Positions 46,202-58,499 of a stretch of DNA of 64,000 nucleotides are shown one piece after another. Below the pieces are notes generated by a model that did no database searches, had not been told where the DNA came from, and worked only from the letters and a program-made list of their open reading frames with translations. The stretch comes from Magnaporthiopsis rhizophila. Taxonomy: Eukaryota; Ascomycota; Sordariomycetes; Magnaporthales; Magnaporthaceae. Position numbers and translations under genes: made by a program. The DNA lies in contig PYSS01000039.1 in NCBI GenBank assembly GCA_003049465.1, forward strand, positions 1-64,000. The letters are read 5' to 3'. Each line of letters begins with the position of its first letter. Position 1 is the stretch's first letter.

Positions 46202-48911
46202 TGTGCCCCTGGCCCCTGGTCGTGAAGGAGCCAGCGTGGCGATTCGGCCGGGGCACTGTCCGGGGTGATGTGCTGTTGGTGTATCGACTGTAGCGACGCG
46301 CACCCAAGAAAACGGAGAAAGCTATTGTCGCCTGAGATGCCAGACGCGCCTGGTCGGGGAGAGGCTGCTGAGGGTGTGGTGTGGGGAGATGATTCTCGAT
46401 GATGAAAACGGTGGTGCGGCTGACAGCCAATTTGGCTTTGCGACGCTGCGGCTCTCTCGCCTCCGCTCTCCAGTCTGGCGTTTCTTGGCTGGCAGCTAGA
46501 GTAGCTTGATGGCGGGCCGCGTGGAACGACGGGAAGGGAGGGGTAGTGCGGCACGGGGTTAGCAGGCAGAAGCAGGCAGCAGGCAGCGGACGGAGACTCA
46601 AGTCCTAGAATTCAATATCGGGGCACAGTTGGTTCGCGCACAATCACCGAGGCTCAATCATAGTAGCAAGGCGGGCAGGAGGGACGCTCGGATTCAGGTG
46701 GACAGCATGATGGGGCGCAGACCAGACGGGGCAGCCAGACGGCATCACCTCCATGCCCGATCACACAGACAGCGGCCGATTACCTAAGGAACATGGAGGT
46801 CGGGCAAGGAGGGGGCCAGGGCCAAGCACCTGCATGCATGGGTGGGGCAACCGCGGGCTGTCCTCGACGAACCCAGAGAAGGGGTTTGGGTTTTAGTTTG
46901 ATCCAGTGTCAGAAGGCCGCCGCGCTGGGCACCAGGCTTTGACTCGGGGCTTGCGGTCCAGGCCAGGCACCACAGTGCGACTTGGCCCGGCTGTGACGAT
47001 GGATTGATCTAGCGACGGCGGGTGCAAGCATATGATATGGTTGATATCTGTAGGTACCGTTATCTGCTGCCGTGACCCGCGCGCGGGCTGTTGGATCGGT
47101 CCCGCGGTCCGAACAATACTCCTTTGTCTGTCGTCTTTCCATGTCGACAGAATTAGAACAAAGACCGTCTGGCCCCATGTAACCGACGCACCTCGATGAT
47201 GCCATGCTCATGTCATGCGTTGGTGGCCAGAACAAAGAGGAGCCCTGGCCAATGGGAGACTGAGCGCCATCTCTCTATCGATCTTAATCACGCATCAGCC
47301 ATCACTTCGGGCGGCGCCAAGTGCCTCATTTTGCAGATTTGATAGCCGTGGTTGTCTTTATGCATACTAGGCGCAAAGAATCGACAGCGGCCGCGGAATT
47401 GCTGGATCCAGATGGCTTGATGTTACATGTTGGAGCCCAAAATAGGGGCCGGACTGACACCTGGCAAGCTATGAACTCCTGGGGCTCTCGTGCAGTGCTT
47501 TTGTCGAGCCTAAATTTTACAGTTTGACAATTTCTCGTGTCGGCCGCAACGACAGGTCGTGGCATCGCTCGACTTGGGTAGAAACAGCTCCTGTCAGGAC
47601 TCGTTTTGTTGCTCGAACCCTCCCATCGCCTGGGCAGGCCCGGCCTTTCTGGCGCACCGAAATAGACAAGGTCACGATTCGTTGCCCCGACTGGAACTGC
47701 TTCTAATAATGGAGCACTGGACGACGCGGCGCAGTGTCGCAGGGGCCGTCGATCAGCTCTGCCTTGACCCTCGAACCCTTGGCCAACCGATGGTGCGGAC
47801 CGACCCAGGCATCCAGGGAGGACAACGAGCTACTCCGCCCACGCATATGACCAGGCATGTAGGACACGGCGGCATGTGCGGTTACTTCTGTGTGAATTTT
47901 ACAACAGTGTTGGATGGCAGCGACCCAGGTCCCGAGTGTCATCCAATACAACCAATTGACTGGAACCCATGGGCGCCCCCTTTGTGCATGGCGTCTGGTC
48001 CCCGTCTGCTCCTTTTACGCCCCGTTTCCAGCGCTGCCAACCCCACCTCTCGGCAGGTCGTGCAGGCGAAGCTGCCCGCCCGCATTTCCAGTTCCAGTCG
48101 ATCTCTCGCTAGCGATTAGGTCGGTTGCAAGTGTCACTGGAGGGAGAGCACACAGTCCGATTGATGCGACGAACTTTTGCCGCTCCTGGAAGGTCACGAC
48201 TCGCCTAGTCCTTTGGCTGCTTTCCGCCTCGCATGACAAACGCGGGCGAACAGGGTTGGACCCCACATCCACGACACCAGTTTGGGCCACGGCGCGCGCC
48301 CGAGAACATCAATTGCCTGCTTGTTGCTGGGATGTCGATCTCCATACTGTACATGAACGAGCGGGCTTTGACGTATGCTTCGCAAATTCGACTTGATGCT
48401 TGATGCGAGTTTCGCCTACCGCAAACCAAAAAGATCCCCTTACCGACTGCGCACACTGATCGGGCTTTAGACGGCGCACGCTTCGTCCAAGTACCCTCCA
48501 GACCGACTGCTCGTCGTTACGCCGTACTGCGAGATCGCCTCGCCTGTCACCCCTGCTGTCTTTCGCCCGGCCATCACAAGAGAGAGAGAACAGGAAGGAC
48601 CGCCTCACTCCCCTCGGCTGAGCCTTACTAGAAGACACGATCCGACACGGCACGACACCACATAGCATTGGGCGCACAACACCAGCATCGAGCTTGCTGG
48701 CCTGGCGCACGAGTGATACATCACCAAATACACTGCCGAGTGGCTACCCGGGCGCTGGAGAACCCGTCCCGTCACAACAGCCCGCCCAGCCCACGCGCGG
48801 CGACAAAGCGCCATCTGAGGGACAAGGAAACCACAAAGAGCAGGAACAGAGAATCGCGCGACAACCTCGACGAAAGCACACGGGGTGGCGTCCGCCCGAC
48901 GAGAACACCAC
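46202..48911. other. 2.7-kb bidirectional promoter region of two Zn2Cys6 genes
   Basis: Lies between the start codons of two divergent Zn2Cys6 regulators. No coding feature is supported. GTAGGTACC near 47051-47059. The side near 48500-48911 is a C-rich, likely leader, region of the right-hand gene. Confidence 0.5.
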
Positions 48912-51900
48912 ATGGATGCCACCGCCATCTTCCGGCAAGGGCTCGAGTCCATGATGTCGCGCCCGCCGCCGCAACACCCGCACCCGAACCAGCAATTCAA
49001 CCACCAATTTCAGCGTCCGCCACTGCCCCAGCTGCTCCAGCACCACATCCCCGGCCCCGGCCCCGGCCCCTCGCCCGCCCGTGCCCGCCAGCACAATCGC
49101 GACGACTCGGACGGCCATGGCCCCTCACAGAGAATCGCACATACTCTGACCGCTTGTTGCCGTTGCCGACAGGTGCGCTCCCCCGATCCCCTGCCCCCTG
49201 CCCTGCCCGTCTCCCCCTAGTCTCCGGCCTACCCAACCATGTCAAGGAAGCGGGCGTCACAAGGCGTGTTCTGACGTATGGGACGGCATGTGTATGTGTT
49301 TGTGCGGGTGTTGTGCCAAACAGCGCAAGACTAGATGCGATCCTACGCTTCCGCGCTGCCTGCCGTGCGAGCGGTCAGGCTCCATATGCGAGTACTACGA
49401 CACGACAAAAGGAAAGAAGATCAGCCGCCAGTATGTTGTGAAGCTACAAGGGCGGGTTCGACAGCTCGAGGCGGAGCTGGCGCAGTTCACCAACGACGAC
49501 GATTTCCCCCGCAACTCGGAGGACATGGTGCGGCCCGGCGGGCTAGTTCGCCTGGATGAGCGCGACGAGACCCCGCGCTACCTTGGCCCAAGCAGCGGCA
49601 TCGCCATGACGCGCCTGTTGATGGAGGAGGCCAAGCGCTACACCGAGTCCAACAAGATATCTGAGCTGATCCCCGACGTGCGCTCACGCAGGTCGGACCG
49701 TCTGAACAGGATGCAGAGCGTCGTCAGTGTGGGAGGCAGCATCAGCGGACCTTCTGGCCGGAAGAAGAGCTACCCCATGGTCAGCGCGTATCCGGCTGAG
49801 GAGCTACCAACAAGGCCAATGGCTGAGAGGCTGATGGATGTGTTCAACCAGAGAGGTCAGTTTTGTCTTCAACCCCACGGATTGACCAACGGTGTATGAA
49901 CCTGCAAAGTCAATTCTAATACTGTGCACACTTGTTGCCAGCGCAAATATTCCACCCGACCCTCCACGAGGTCACCCTTGCAAAAGACCTGAATGATGTC
50001 TATGCAGGCGAGGCCGACCAACACCAGAACTTCATGGTCCGGATGATGCTCGCCGTCGCTTTGCAGAAGCTCGACACGCAGTGGGCCGGACTTGCAGACG
50101 GCTACTATCTAGCCGCCATGAAGTACTTTGAGGACGTTGTGCGCACCAAGGACCTGAGGACGGTCCAATGTCTTGTCCTAATTGCCCAGTACTCGACGTT
50201 GACGCCAACGAGGACGGCCGTCTACTACATCATCGGTCTTGCCACAAGAATATGCCAGCAGCTTGGCCTCGGTGACGAGAAGACCATCACCAACGGTTAC
50301 GCACAGGGTGACTTTGACCCGCTCATGCTCGACATGCGACGCAGGCTAAGCTGGATCGTCACCACCATGGAGTATGGCCTGGCCCACAGCATGGGGCGCC
50401 CCAACGGTTTCGCCAAGGGCAACGACTTTATGGACGTCGGCTTCTTCGACGCCCACCCCGACGAGAACATCACGTCCGAGGGCATAAAGGAGGGTCCCCT
50501 GAGCGAGAAGAAGCTGGCCGCTATACACTTTTGCAAGATGCGTGTCCTCCAGGCCGAGATTCGCCGGGTCCTTTATGAGAAGAAAAGGCACGAGCCCAGG
50601 GATGAGAATCACCCCTGGTTCGCCCAGATGGGGCAGAAGATGCAGGAATGGCTCGACGCGAGCCCTCAGCAACCAGCCTGGTGCCGGCCCTGGTTAGTTA
50701 GAAACCCTCGCTCGGAAGCGAACGTCTTGCATGCATGCATGCAGCATCGGCACTTGCTAACACGACTTGTAGGTTTACGGGCAAGTACCACACCATGGTG
50801 GTCGGCCTGTACAGGCCCTCGCCCCAGGTGCCGAAGCCCTCTGGCGCTGCGGCTTTGCGCTGCGCCGAATCCGCGGCCTACATCATGACGCTGTCGAGCC
50901 AGCAGGTGAAGAAGTCTGCAGTGGACATCACGTGGATCTTCCTCTTAACCGTCTACATGTCACTCAACACGCTGTTGTGGTCGGTCGCGTACGCCGAAGT
51001 TCGCAAAGCGCACCCCCGGGAGAAGCTGGAGGAGCTGGTGGCAACATGCCTCGAGACCATCGACCAGTGCGCCGAGCGGTGGCCGGGAACGGCTGCTGCG
51101 TCACAGCACTATAGCAACCTGGCTCGGGCGTGTTTGCAAAGCTACGAGCAGAAGGAAGACGCGGCAACGTCTCGGGAGTTCAGCGGCAACTTTGGGACGC
51201 CCTCATCGACAACCGACACCAACTCTCCCTCGGCGTCGGACGTGTCGGGCCCGTCCACCGTCTCGACTGCCGCCTCACAGGCGCTGCCGCCACACACCCA
51301 ACCGCAGCAGCAGGCATCGCTATTCTCCACGCCGCAGTTTGGAAACGTCTTCAACAGCCAGCCTGAAGCGTCCTTCAACTTCGGAAACCCTGGCTTCGTC
51401 GACGACGGATTCCAGCAGAGACATCCCCAGTTCCGCACCGGTTCCATCTTCTACAACCCCTCGTCGGACGGCAAGGGGCGGCGGCCGTCGTACTTCCCGC
51501 CGGATTTCGTGCAGGACGAGGAGAACTCTCGCATGGAGGACCATACAGGTCCTGAACCCTCGCCTTCAACAGTCCACCACGACGGCAACCACCCTTCGCC
51601 TCCGCAGCAGGACGCGCTCCCCACACCCCCGGAGTCGCTAGGCGGCGGCCATGGTGGGTTCCCGTCCAACGGAAACTCGCTATCTCCCCCAGTCACCATG
51701 GCGCCAGATACTCGGTCGGTCAGCACAACGCCCACCATGGCTCACCGAAGCCCGCCTCCCCACATGACGCCCGTCGCCACCCCGGCCATCAAGTTCACGC
51801 CCCACACGCCGCAGCAGCAGCATCAGGAGACGCACGGGCACCCGACGCCGCAATCGACACCGCAGCAGACCCCGACGGGCCCCGTGACGATGGAGCCGTC

Positions 51901-52384
51901 GCGGGGGCCTACGTTTGCCGTTCCGCCGCTGCCGCAGCAAGCGCGCCAGGCACACCACCAGCACCCCCCAGCCAACGTCTCCAACTGGTTCAGCCCGCCG
52001 CCACCCCTGATCTCGCCGTATGCCTTCTCGCAGCAGAACAATGCGGCCTTCAACGGCAATTCGCAGAGCTTTGGTGACCCGGGCGTCGACACGGCCTTCA
52101 TGAGCGCCTTGCCTGCTGGCGGATTCGGAGGGACGGGCATGAACGGCATCGGTGGCCTCGGTCCAGGCGGTGCACCCGGTGGCGGCATGTCATCGTTCGG
52201 CCAAGCGAGCCCCTTCGCGACCAACGGGTTCGCGAACCCGATGCGGCAAGGGAGCTTGACGCAGGAGCAGCTGTCGGAGCTCATGGGCGTGTTGGAGCAG
52301 GACGGCATGGGTGAGATCAACCAGCTGCTGAGTATGGGTGTCGACATGGTCGGCGTGGAGAGCGGCAACGGGGGCCGGTGGTAA
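48912..52384 (+). CDS. Zn2Cys6 transcription factor with long Pro/Gln-rich C-terminus
   Basis: Exons 48912-49172, 49324-49855, 49942-50692 and 50773-52384 (introns 151, 86 and 80 bp) give 1051 residues. A His/Pro/Gln-rich N-terminus of 75 residues precedes the zinc cluster Cys82-X2-Cys85-X6-Cys92-X6-Cys99-X2-Cys102-X6-Cys109 (ACCRCRQ, intron, RKTRCDPTLPRCLPC). The cluster is followed by a basic KGKKISRQYVVKLQ segment and a coiled-coil-like VRQLEAEL. The transcription-factor middle domain spans about 265-600 (HPTLHEVTLAKD, AVYYIIGLATRICQQLGLGDE, MRRRLSWIVTTMEY). The last 450 residues are Pro/Gln/Ser/Gly-rich, as in activation regions, ending with a compact LTQEQLSELMGVLEQDGMGEINQLL helix. Conserved in filamentous ascomycetes in overall form; targets are unknown. 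Confidence 0.9.
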
Positions 52385-54610
52385 TAAGCGCCCGCGGCGA
52401 CTCAAGTTGCCAGTTTTATGAACAATTCTGTTTCCATACTATTGTTGGATGTCTTTTTTTTTTTTTTTTTTTTCTTTTTTTTTCTAGATGCTTGGCGGAT
52501 TTTGTCCGTTTGTACCTCATTGATGTTTTAACTCTTGGCTGGGGATTATGAATGGGATTTTGGATATCTGTTTGTTTTTGTTTCACTGTTCATCCGTCGC
52601 GTACAGCTCTCTACCTCTGACAAGCACTCCCTCTCGCTTGCTAGCCGGCATGAAATTAGTTAGTTTTTGGCCAAGCGTCCAAGCGCCATGATATATACCA
52701 ATCGCTTTTGGTTCAAGGGATGTTCCTCCGCGCAAAGAGCGGCGACGGGGACAATGACAGGGTGTTGGCTGTGTGCGCCCCTGATAGCGTCGTCTGGCGC
52801 AGGCCTCATTGCCTGTAGGTACCTGTCGGTGCGTGGTCGAGGCGGGTTGGCGGCGCTGAACTGCGCCTCTTATCACGGCCTCCGTCACAGTCAAAAGCCC
52901 TCAATTTTCCTCTTCTCTGAGCGGGAGCAGACTTGTCGCTGCCAGTCAGTCAACGTATGGATGGGCAGTTACATGTATGATACTGCCTGTATCGCTACAG
53001 ACATTTTCATCTCACTTTGTCCGTTGTCATTACCCTTTTCCCCTTATCTCGTCATATTCGAGCTAGGTACTAACTAGACCGGCCAGCCGCTCACCTGATC
53101 TGCCCACATACAGCCCAAAAGATAACGCAGGCCGGCAAACATGCCTCGCCCGCCTCAGCCCGTGCAGCCCTACCACCCGGCGCCGGACCATTTCGGCGCC
53201 CTAGCACGGGCCGAGAAGCGGGGTGGCGCACGACTCGAGCGTGGACGGGAGCTCTGGCGAGCTGCCGCTGCCGTTCCACGACGACGGGATAAACTACGTC
53301 GACCTGTGACCCTCTAGCGCGCCGCTGCTGGGGCTGCGTTTCATTCAGCTCGGGGGCCGTCTTGCGGTTCGTGCTACACGTCGTACGCGAGGTCGCCGTT
53401 CTTAGGGACTCGCTGCTGACTAGGACGCCGCGAGAGGACGTTGTCCCAGCTTGATGATACGACGCCGAGGGTTTACTGTTGATATCCTTGGCTCTGTGGC
53501 CATGTGTGTGCTTTCATTAGAAAAAGACTTTGAGGTTCTTGGCGAACACCATGCCTTCGTCTTTTCTTCTTTTTTTTTTCTCCGGGGGCGCAAGGTCCTA
53601 GCACCAAGAGCGTGATAATTCCGTGGCCAACGCGCTGATGACCATGACCTCACGGAATAACTACGAGGCGATCATGAACCCACTTACAAAGTACCTGTCG
53701 GTCGGGTAACCAATACAGTAGCATAGCAGCCGGCGGGATGAACCAACACGTTCACGCGCAGATCAACAAGCAGCTGGCCGAGGCCCAACACGAGAGAGGC
53801 GGGGACGACGCCATCGCCACCACCACCAACGGGAACGAGAATGAGAAGAGAAGCAAACTGGTCGCCGACGCCCCGTCGCCGTCAAGGTCCATCCTCTCCC
53901 TTGCCGCTTTAGCCATGCTACAACCCAGCTCAAGCGCAGACGCCGGCGACTTCAAAAAGGCCAGGACATCGCACCTCCCGCCTCTTCCTCTTCGCCTGCC
54001 ACAACGCGACCAGCACCGATAGCAGTAAAGGTCCCGCATACCGCCCCTTCGGGGCAGGAACCGCACAGCCGCATCGGGCAGGCGCTGGCCGTCGTGATGC
54101 TCAAGGTGGCGCTAATGCTGACGTGCTGAGGGAAGTTGACATCGTGCCCGCGCACAACGACGACGGAGTGGAGCCGACTGCACGGCAACACCCTAGCGGC
54201 AGAAAGAAAGGCGAGGGCCGAGAGGCCGACGGCGGAGTAACCCAAGGGATGGGTATCCCTTGCCGGCGGGTGGCAGATGCAGGCTGCTGAGTTGGATGCC
54301 CAGATGCTCATCTCACCAGACACAGACAGACAGACAGACAGTATACATGTATTCAGACATATACAGCATCCCATAGGGGATGACACCTAAAACCATATCT
54401 ACTTGTTCGTTCTCTTTTCCCCGTTTCAGCCATCTCAGGTACTCCAAGAAAGACCCCGTATTAAGCAAGCATCTAGCAGTCGGCCTCGACTGGCTTGGAT
54501 GCAACATCTGTCGTGTCTTATGTGATGTGATGAGATGTCCAAGGCTACATGGCTCCTACATTTCCCTTTTATTTCGTTGACCGAACAATCCAATACATAT
54601 GTCTAGCCAA
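52385..54610. other. region between convergent genes, with possible gene remnants
   Basis: No complete gene is supported. Runs of T at 52454-52473 and 52475-52483. Short segments with protein-like reading appear at about 53220-53309 (ends INYVDL), 53600-53709 (MTMTSRNNYEAIM...) and 53738-54128 (starts MNQHVHAQINKQLAEAQ; continues in a second frame). They lie in different frames and may be pieces of a decayed gene, or chance. A CAGA repeat lies at 54323-54341. Confidence 0.35.
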
Positions 54611-54611
54611 G

Positions 54612-54683
<72 letters not shown>
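54612..54683. repeat. (GTC)24 microsatellite just after a stop codon
   Basis: Twenty-four perfect GTC copies, then one CTC and more GTC. The minus-strand gene that ends at 54707 has its stop only about 23 bp away, so the array would be (GAC)n in the 3' untranslated part of that transcript. Confidence 0.95.
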
Positions 54684-54706
54684 CTCGTCGGGCTGGCGGT
54701 GGCGTT

Positions 54707-56962
54707 TCATTTGACAACCTTCTTTTTCTTCCTACCGCCTCTGTTCGGCGGTAGGGGCGGGAGCGACGGCGACTCCCTGAGCCACCTCAGGATGGACGGG
54801 GCGCGCTCTGTCCATATTGGGTACTCACGAGTGTTTTCGTCCAGCCCATCCCATCGTCGACCACCAGGTGCGGTGGAAAGGGTGACGGAGGTGGTCCTCG
54901 CCGGGGAATTCGCCGTTGGGTCACCCGCCCTTGAGTCATAAGGAGATGAAGGAGGTCGTGACACACGGGATGGGTATGGGGATGTTGGCGCCAGCGAAGG
55001 ATTGGATCCATCTGTGCTCTGCGGCCGAGTCGCCGAGGGAGATGGGGGAGGATCCTTGGGCGGAATCCCCACAATCAGCTGTGCTGGTCTGCACCCGACT
55101 TCCCACACTCTCCTGAGAGGCAGCCAGTGTTCCGCCTTGAACCGCTTCAGGATCTCGATCCAGTCGGCCCGAGCCGGACTGCGACTCGACTGGAATATTG
55201 GATAGCCGTCGGCGACACGTGTGAGGCGCGCCACCATGTAAGCGTGCCGTTGAAGCTCCTTCATATTAGTCCCCAGAAGGATGTGGCAGAGGAGCACCGA
55301 GTGCATGGCATCCGTCAGGAGCGGATGATATGTCACGCTCTCGACCGGCAAGACCGTTGTTGTCGTGTTTTCGGGAGCGGAGCTGGGTGCTAGCTGTTGC
55401 TGTTGTTGCTGCTGCTGTGGTTGTTGTTGTTGTTGTTCTTGTTCTTGTTGTTGTTCTTGTTGTTGTCGTTGTTGCTGCTGCTGCGCTTGTGATTGGTATT
55501 GTTGCTGCTGCGCCTGGTCCTGCCGCGGTTGGTCCGCGGTGGGTGGATATGGTGGCAGTCCTGCCGGTGGTGTAGCTTCGAACAGTGTGGAAAGCTTGTA
55601 CAGCTTGTGGGTGTTGTAGGTTGCGGCCGGCGCCACGTTGGGGCTGTGATACCGGGTGGCCGCGCGATGCTTCCGAGAGAACTCCTCGTAGTCCTCGAGG
55701 GGGTACTCCGGGGAATACTCCAGATGGTCTAGGAAGTTTGTGAAATCCCTCAACGCCCGCTTTGCCTTGGCCCTGACCGACTTGCGGGCCGCAATCTGCT
55801 TCGAGGTGAACTCCACCGCGGGTTCCGGCGCGGCCTTCTCATCTGCGTCTTGGGTAGCGGCCTCGTCCCTCGCCGCGGTGGGGGAGGCCTGCCCACTCGT
55901 GGCGGCTGCGCTGCTGCCGGTCTCCGACTTTTCGGGAGGCGTTGGAAGCGCAGAATATACGCACTGGCACGCTCTGGACAAGTACGCGGACCCCCGCTGG
56001 AACACCAACTGCAGCTCCAGGCTCGTCGGCTGCTCATCATCCGACAGCCTGAGCTCAGGGGGCCGGCGCCCCGTAGGCGTCAGTGGGGGAGCGCCTCCCG
56101 TATCGTCGCGCGCTGTGTGCGCCGGGCCGTTGTAGCGTAGTAGTTGCATGGCAGCCGTCAAGTCTGCAACAGCGCCCTCGTAGTCTTCGGCAAAAGCGCG
56201 CAATACCGCCCTGGTCCGGAAGGGCTCGGGTTCCATGGGTCTGGCGGCTATGATGTCGTTCAGGGGGTCGAACGGGGTCGACTCGACGACGTGGCGCGAG
56301 GGGATCTTCTCGTGGAAAAAGTGGACGTATTTGGCGTCCAGGTCGTCTCGCTTCTTGTCCAGGACGTGCTCGGCTACGTTCTCGAGGCTGGTGGTTCCCT
56401 GCATGATGGCCACGCTCGTTGCGATCTCGTCAATGTGGTATGCCTGGGAGAGGCGCTTGGTGGCCTGGTCTCGCATGCGATGTTTGCGCTCCTGCGAGAG
56501 CTTCATCTTGCCGGGCCCGAGCCCGTTGGCAGCGTTGACCGTCAGCGGAGTGGCCTCGCCCACCAGCTTGCGGATCTTGACCAGGTCAAAGAATATCCCG
56601 ACCTCGATGGGCTTGGGCCGGGGACTGTTGTAATTGGAGTGTGCGAGCGACTCGAGCGTCTCGAGCGGCAGATTCAGCCAGGGACCGTGGAAGGACGAGA
56701 TATAGCGCCAATGCCTGCGCGCCACGACACACCCGAGTTGAGTTAGCCAATGCCTGCTGGAGAATCAGCTGGGCTCAGTGGGCTCGGGGCCATCTGACTT
56801 ATTGCGACATATAATGAGCGGCACTCCTTCAGCCCCCGCGGCTGGTCTCGAGCCCGGCCCCTTTGCGACAGCTCGTGATGGCGCGGGCGCATCTGGGGCG
56901 GCTGCCGAGCTGCCCTCGCCCTCGCCCGCGCCCTTCTTTTTCTTCTCGGCCGGCCCGGGCAT
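54707..56962 (-). CDS. conserved fungal protein with poly-Gln region, function unknown
   Basis: Exons 56962-56799 and 56714-54707 (84-bp intron, CTAAC branch) give 723 residues. The splice joins ICRNK to HWRYISSFHGPWLNLPLETLESL. The first 50 residues are Ala/Gly/Lys-rich. The conserved part has helices such as KIRKLVGEATPLTV, an HEKIPSRHV block and DYEGAVADLTAAMQLLR, compatible with a TPR-like helical pair. A Gln-rich stretch with more than 25 Gln (about residues 435-500) follows, then LLTDAMHSVLLCHILLG, Pro/Ser-rich sequence and a basic C-terminus (RKKKKVVK). I recall relatives that are annotated as 'histidine kinase group protein' in other fungi, but no H, N, G or receiver motifs of a kinase are seen here. 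No TM segment or signal peptide. Function unassigned. Confidence 0.75.
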
Positions 56963-58499
56963 GGTGTCGGTGGTCTAGAGAGACTCAATGCCGTACATGG
57001 AGCAGAAGAGAGGCGGCAAAAGATGGAATGGATGGGTATCGATGGCGATCGTCCGCCGCCTGGGTCGCCAAGCAGCGCTAGGCGGGTGCGTGTACGAGGC
57101 AGTAGCAAATGCACTGCCAAGCAAAAATGAAGGTAGAGGAAGCGAGGGCGGTCGGGGGCTCGCGCCAGCAGTGGAGGAGAAGATGTTGAGGTTGAGGTAT
57201 GCACCTGCCCGTCCTACGGACTGATCGAGGAACGGAGGGATCGAGGTCTCAGATATGGTTGTGGCTCGCTGGGTCAGTCCCCCATTGGTAGCGCCAAGTC
57301 GGGAGCGCGCAGAGGAAGAAATTCGGGTATTGGGGTGCTGAGGCGGCCGTCGCGGAAACTGCTCGGTGCTCCCAAGTCGGGCTCCCGCGTCGTTGACGTA
57401 TCGAACGGGCAAATCGAATGCTGTGATAGGGCCTGTAGCCCCTGCCATGTAGCCCGCTTGGCAGCCCGCGACCGAGCGTCTGCGACGTGCGATCCGTGGC
57501 GCGAGGGCAATTGCGCAGGTCCCGGTGTTATGTGGCGAGGGTCCCGAGGCTCGAGTCTTTGTCCTCCCCCTCTCTTCCTTTCTCTTTATCTTTTTCTTGG
57601 ATTTTTTTTTTTTTTTTCCCAAGTTTCCTCGCCGGGCGACTCGATCTTTTCAGAAACCATGGGCCCCGTCGCATCCCATAGGTTGTGCCCCTGCAGCGGG
57701 TACGATGGAAGGTAAGGTGGGGTTCAGACCACCCCCTCAGCGCGTTCACTCCGCTTGAGGAGGAAGCTAGAGCATTGGCGAGGTACTCCAATCACGTGCT
57801 AGGCTCAGCAAGACATGGAATCCTGGATTGCGAAGCTCGACCTGCATTGATTGATACATGTGTAAAAACGAGCACAAATACATACATATAACCTGCCCAA
57901 TTACCATGTACCGAGCAAGATTTGCGTAGCTGAAATGATTTCTAGCTAACTTCCGATCGCCCGTGGGGCGTTTTGCAATGTAGCGAGGTTGCCACCATTA
58001 AGCTCCGTCCACAGCCCGCTGGTCTGGTAGCATATAGGCTGTCCTGATATAACTGCAGACTGTCTGAATACAGCAGCAAACCACCATCCTTGGGCTTTCA
58101 GAGCACAAGCAAGTGTGGGGCATGTCGATGAATCGACAAAAAGGTACGTAGGTACGCAAAGATCCATGCTAACGCTTACGTGTAGCAGGAGGAAATAATG
58201 GGAGATAAAGATAAGAGAAGAAGAAGGAAACGAAAGGATGACCCCCGCTTGGTTCCCAAACCCAAAGTACGCCGCCAAGTCAACCCTCCCTGCTTTTGTA
58301 CCATGTCCGAACCCGGTGCCTCCGTTTTGTCGGTCTTGGCGGCCGGCTGTTTAGACGGGACTGAGTAGAGTGCAATCAAAGGCTTTCAGCCTGCCGACCT
58401 TCCCACGCGGCGCTTCCGAGCCGGCGATGGCACGGCGACGCTGTCAATGTCACTCTGAATCTGAGTACCGCTAGCCGCCGGATTGATGTGGCCCGTGTT
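56963..58499. other. intergenic region, poly-Gln gene to Snf5 gene
   Basis: Holds the promoter of the poly-Gln gene and the 3' end of the Snf5-type gene. T run at 57602-57618; TACGTAGGTACG motif near 58144. No gene is supported. Confidence 0.4.

Noticed and set aside
58376..58499. Read-through C-terminus of the Snf5-type gene without splicing
   Set aside because: The unspliced frame loses the Cys2-Cys2 finger and ends in low-complexity sequence; the intron has perfect splice and branch sites.
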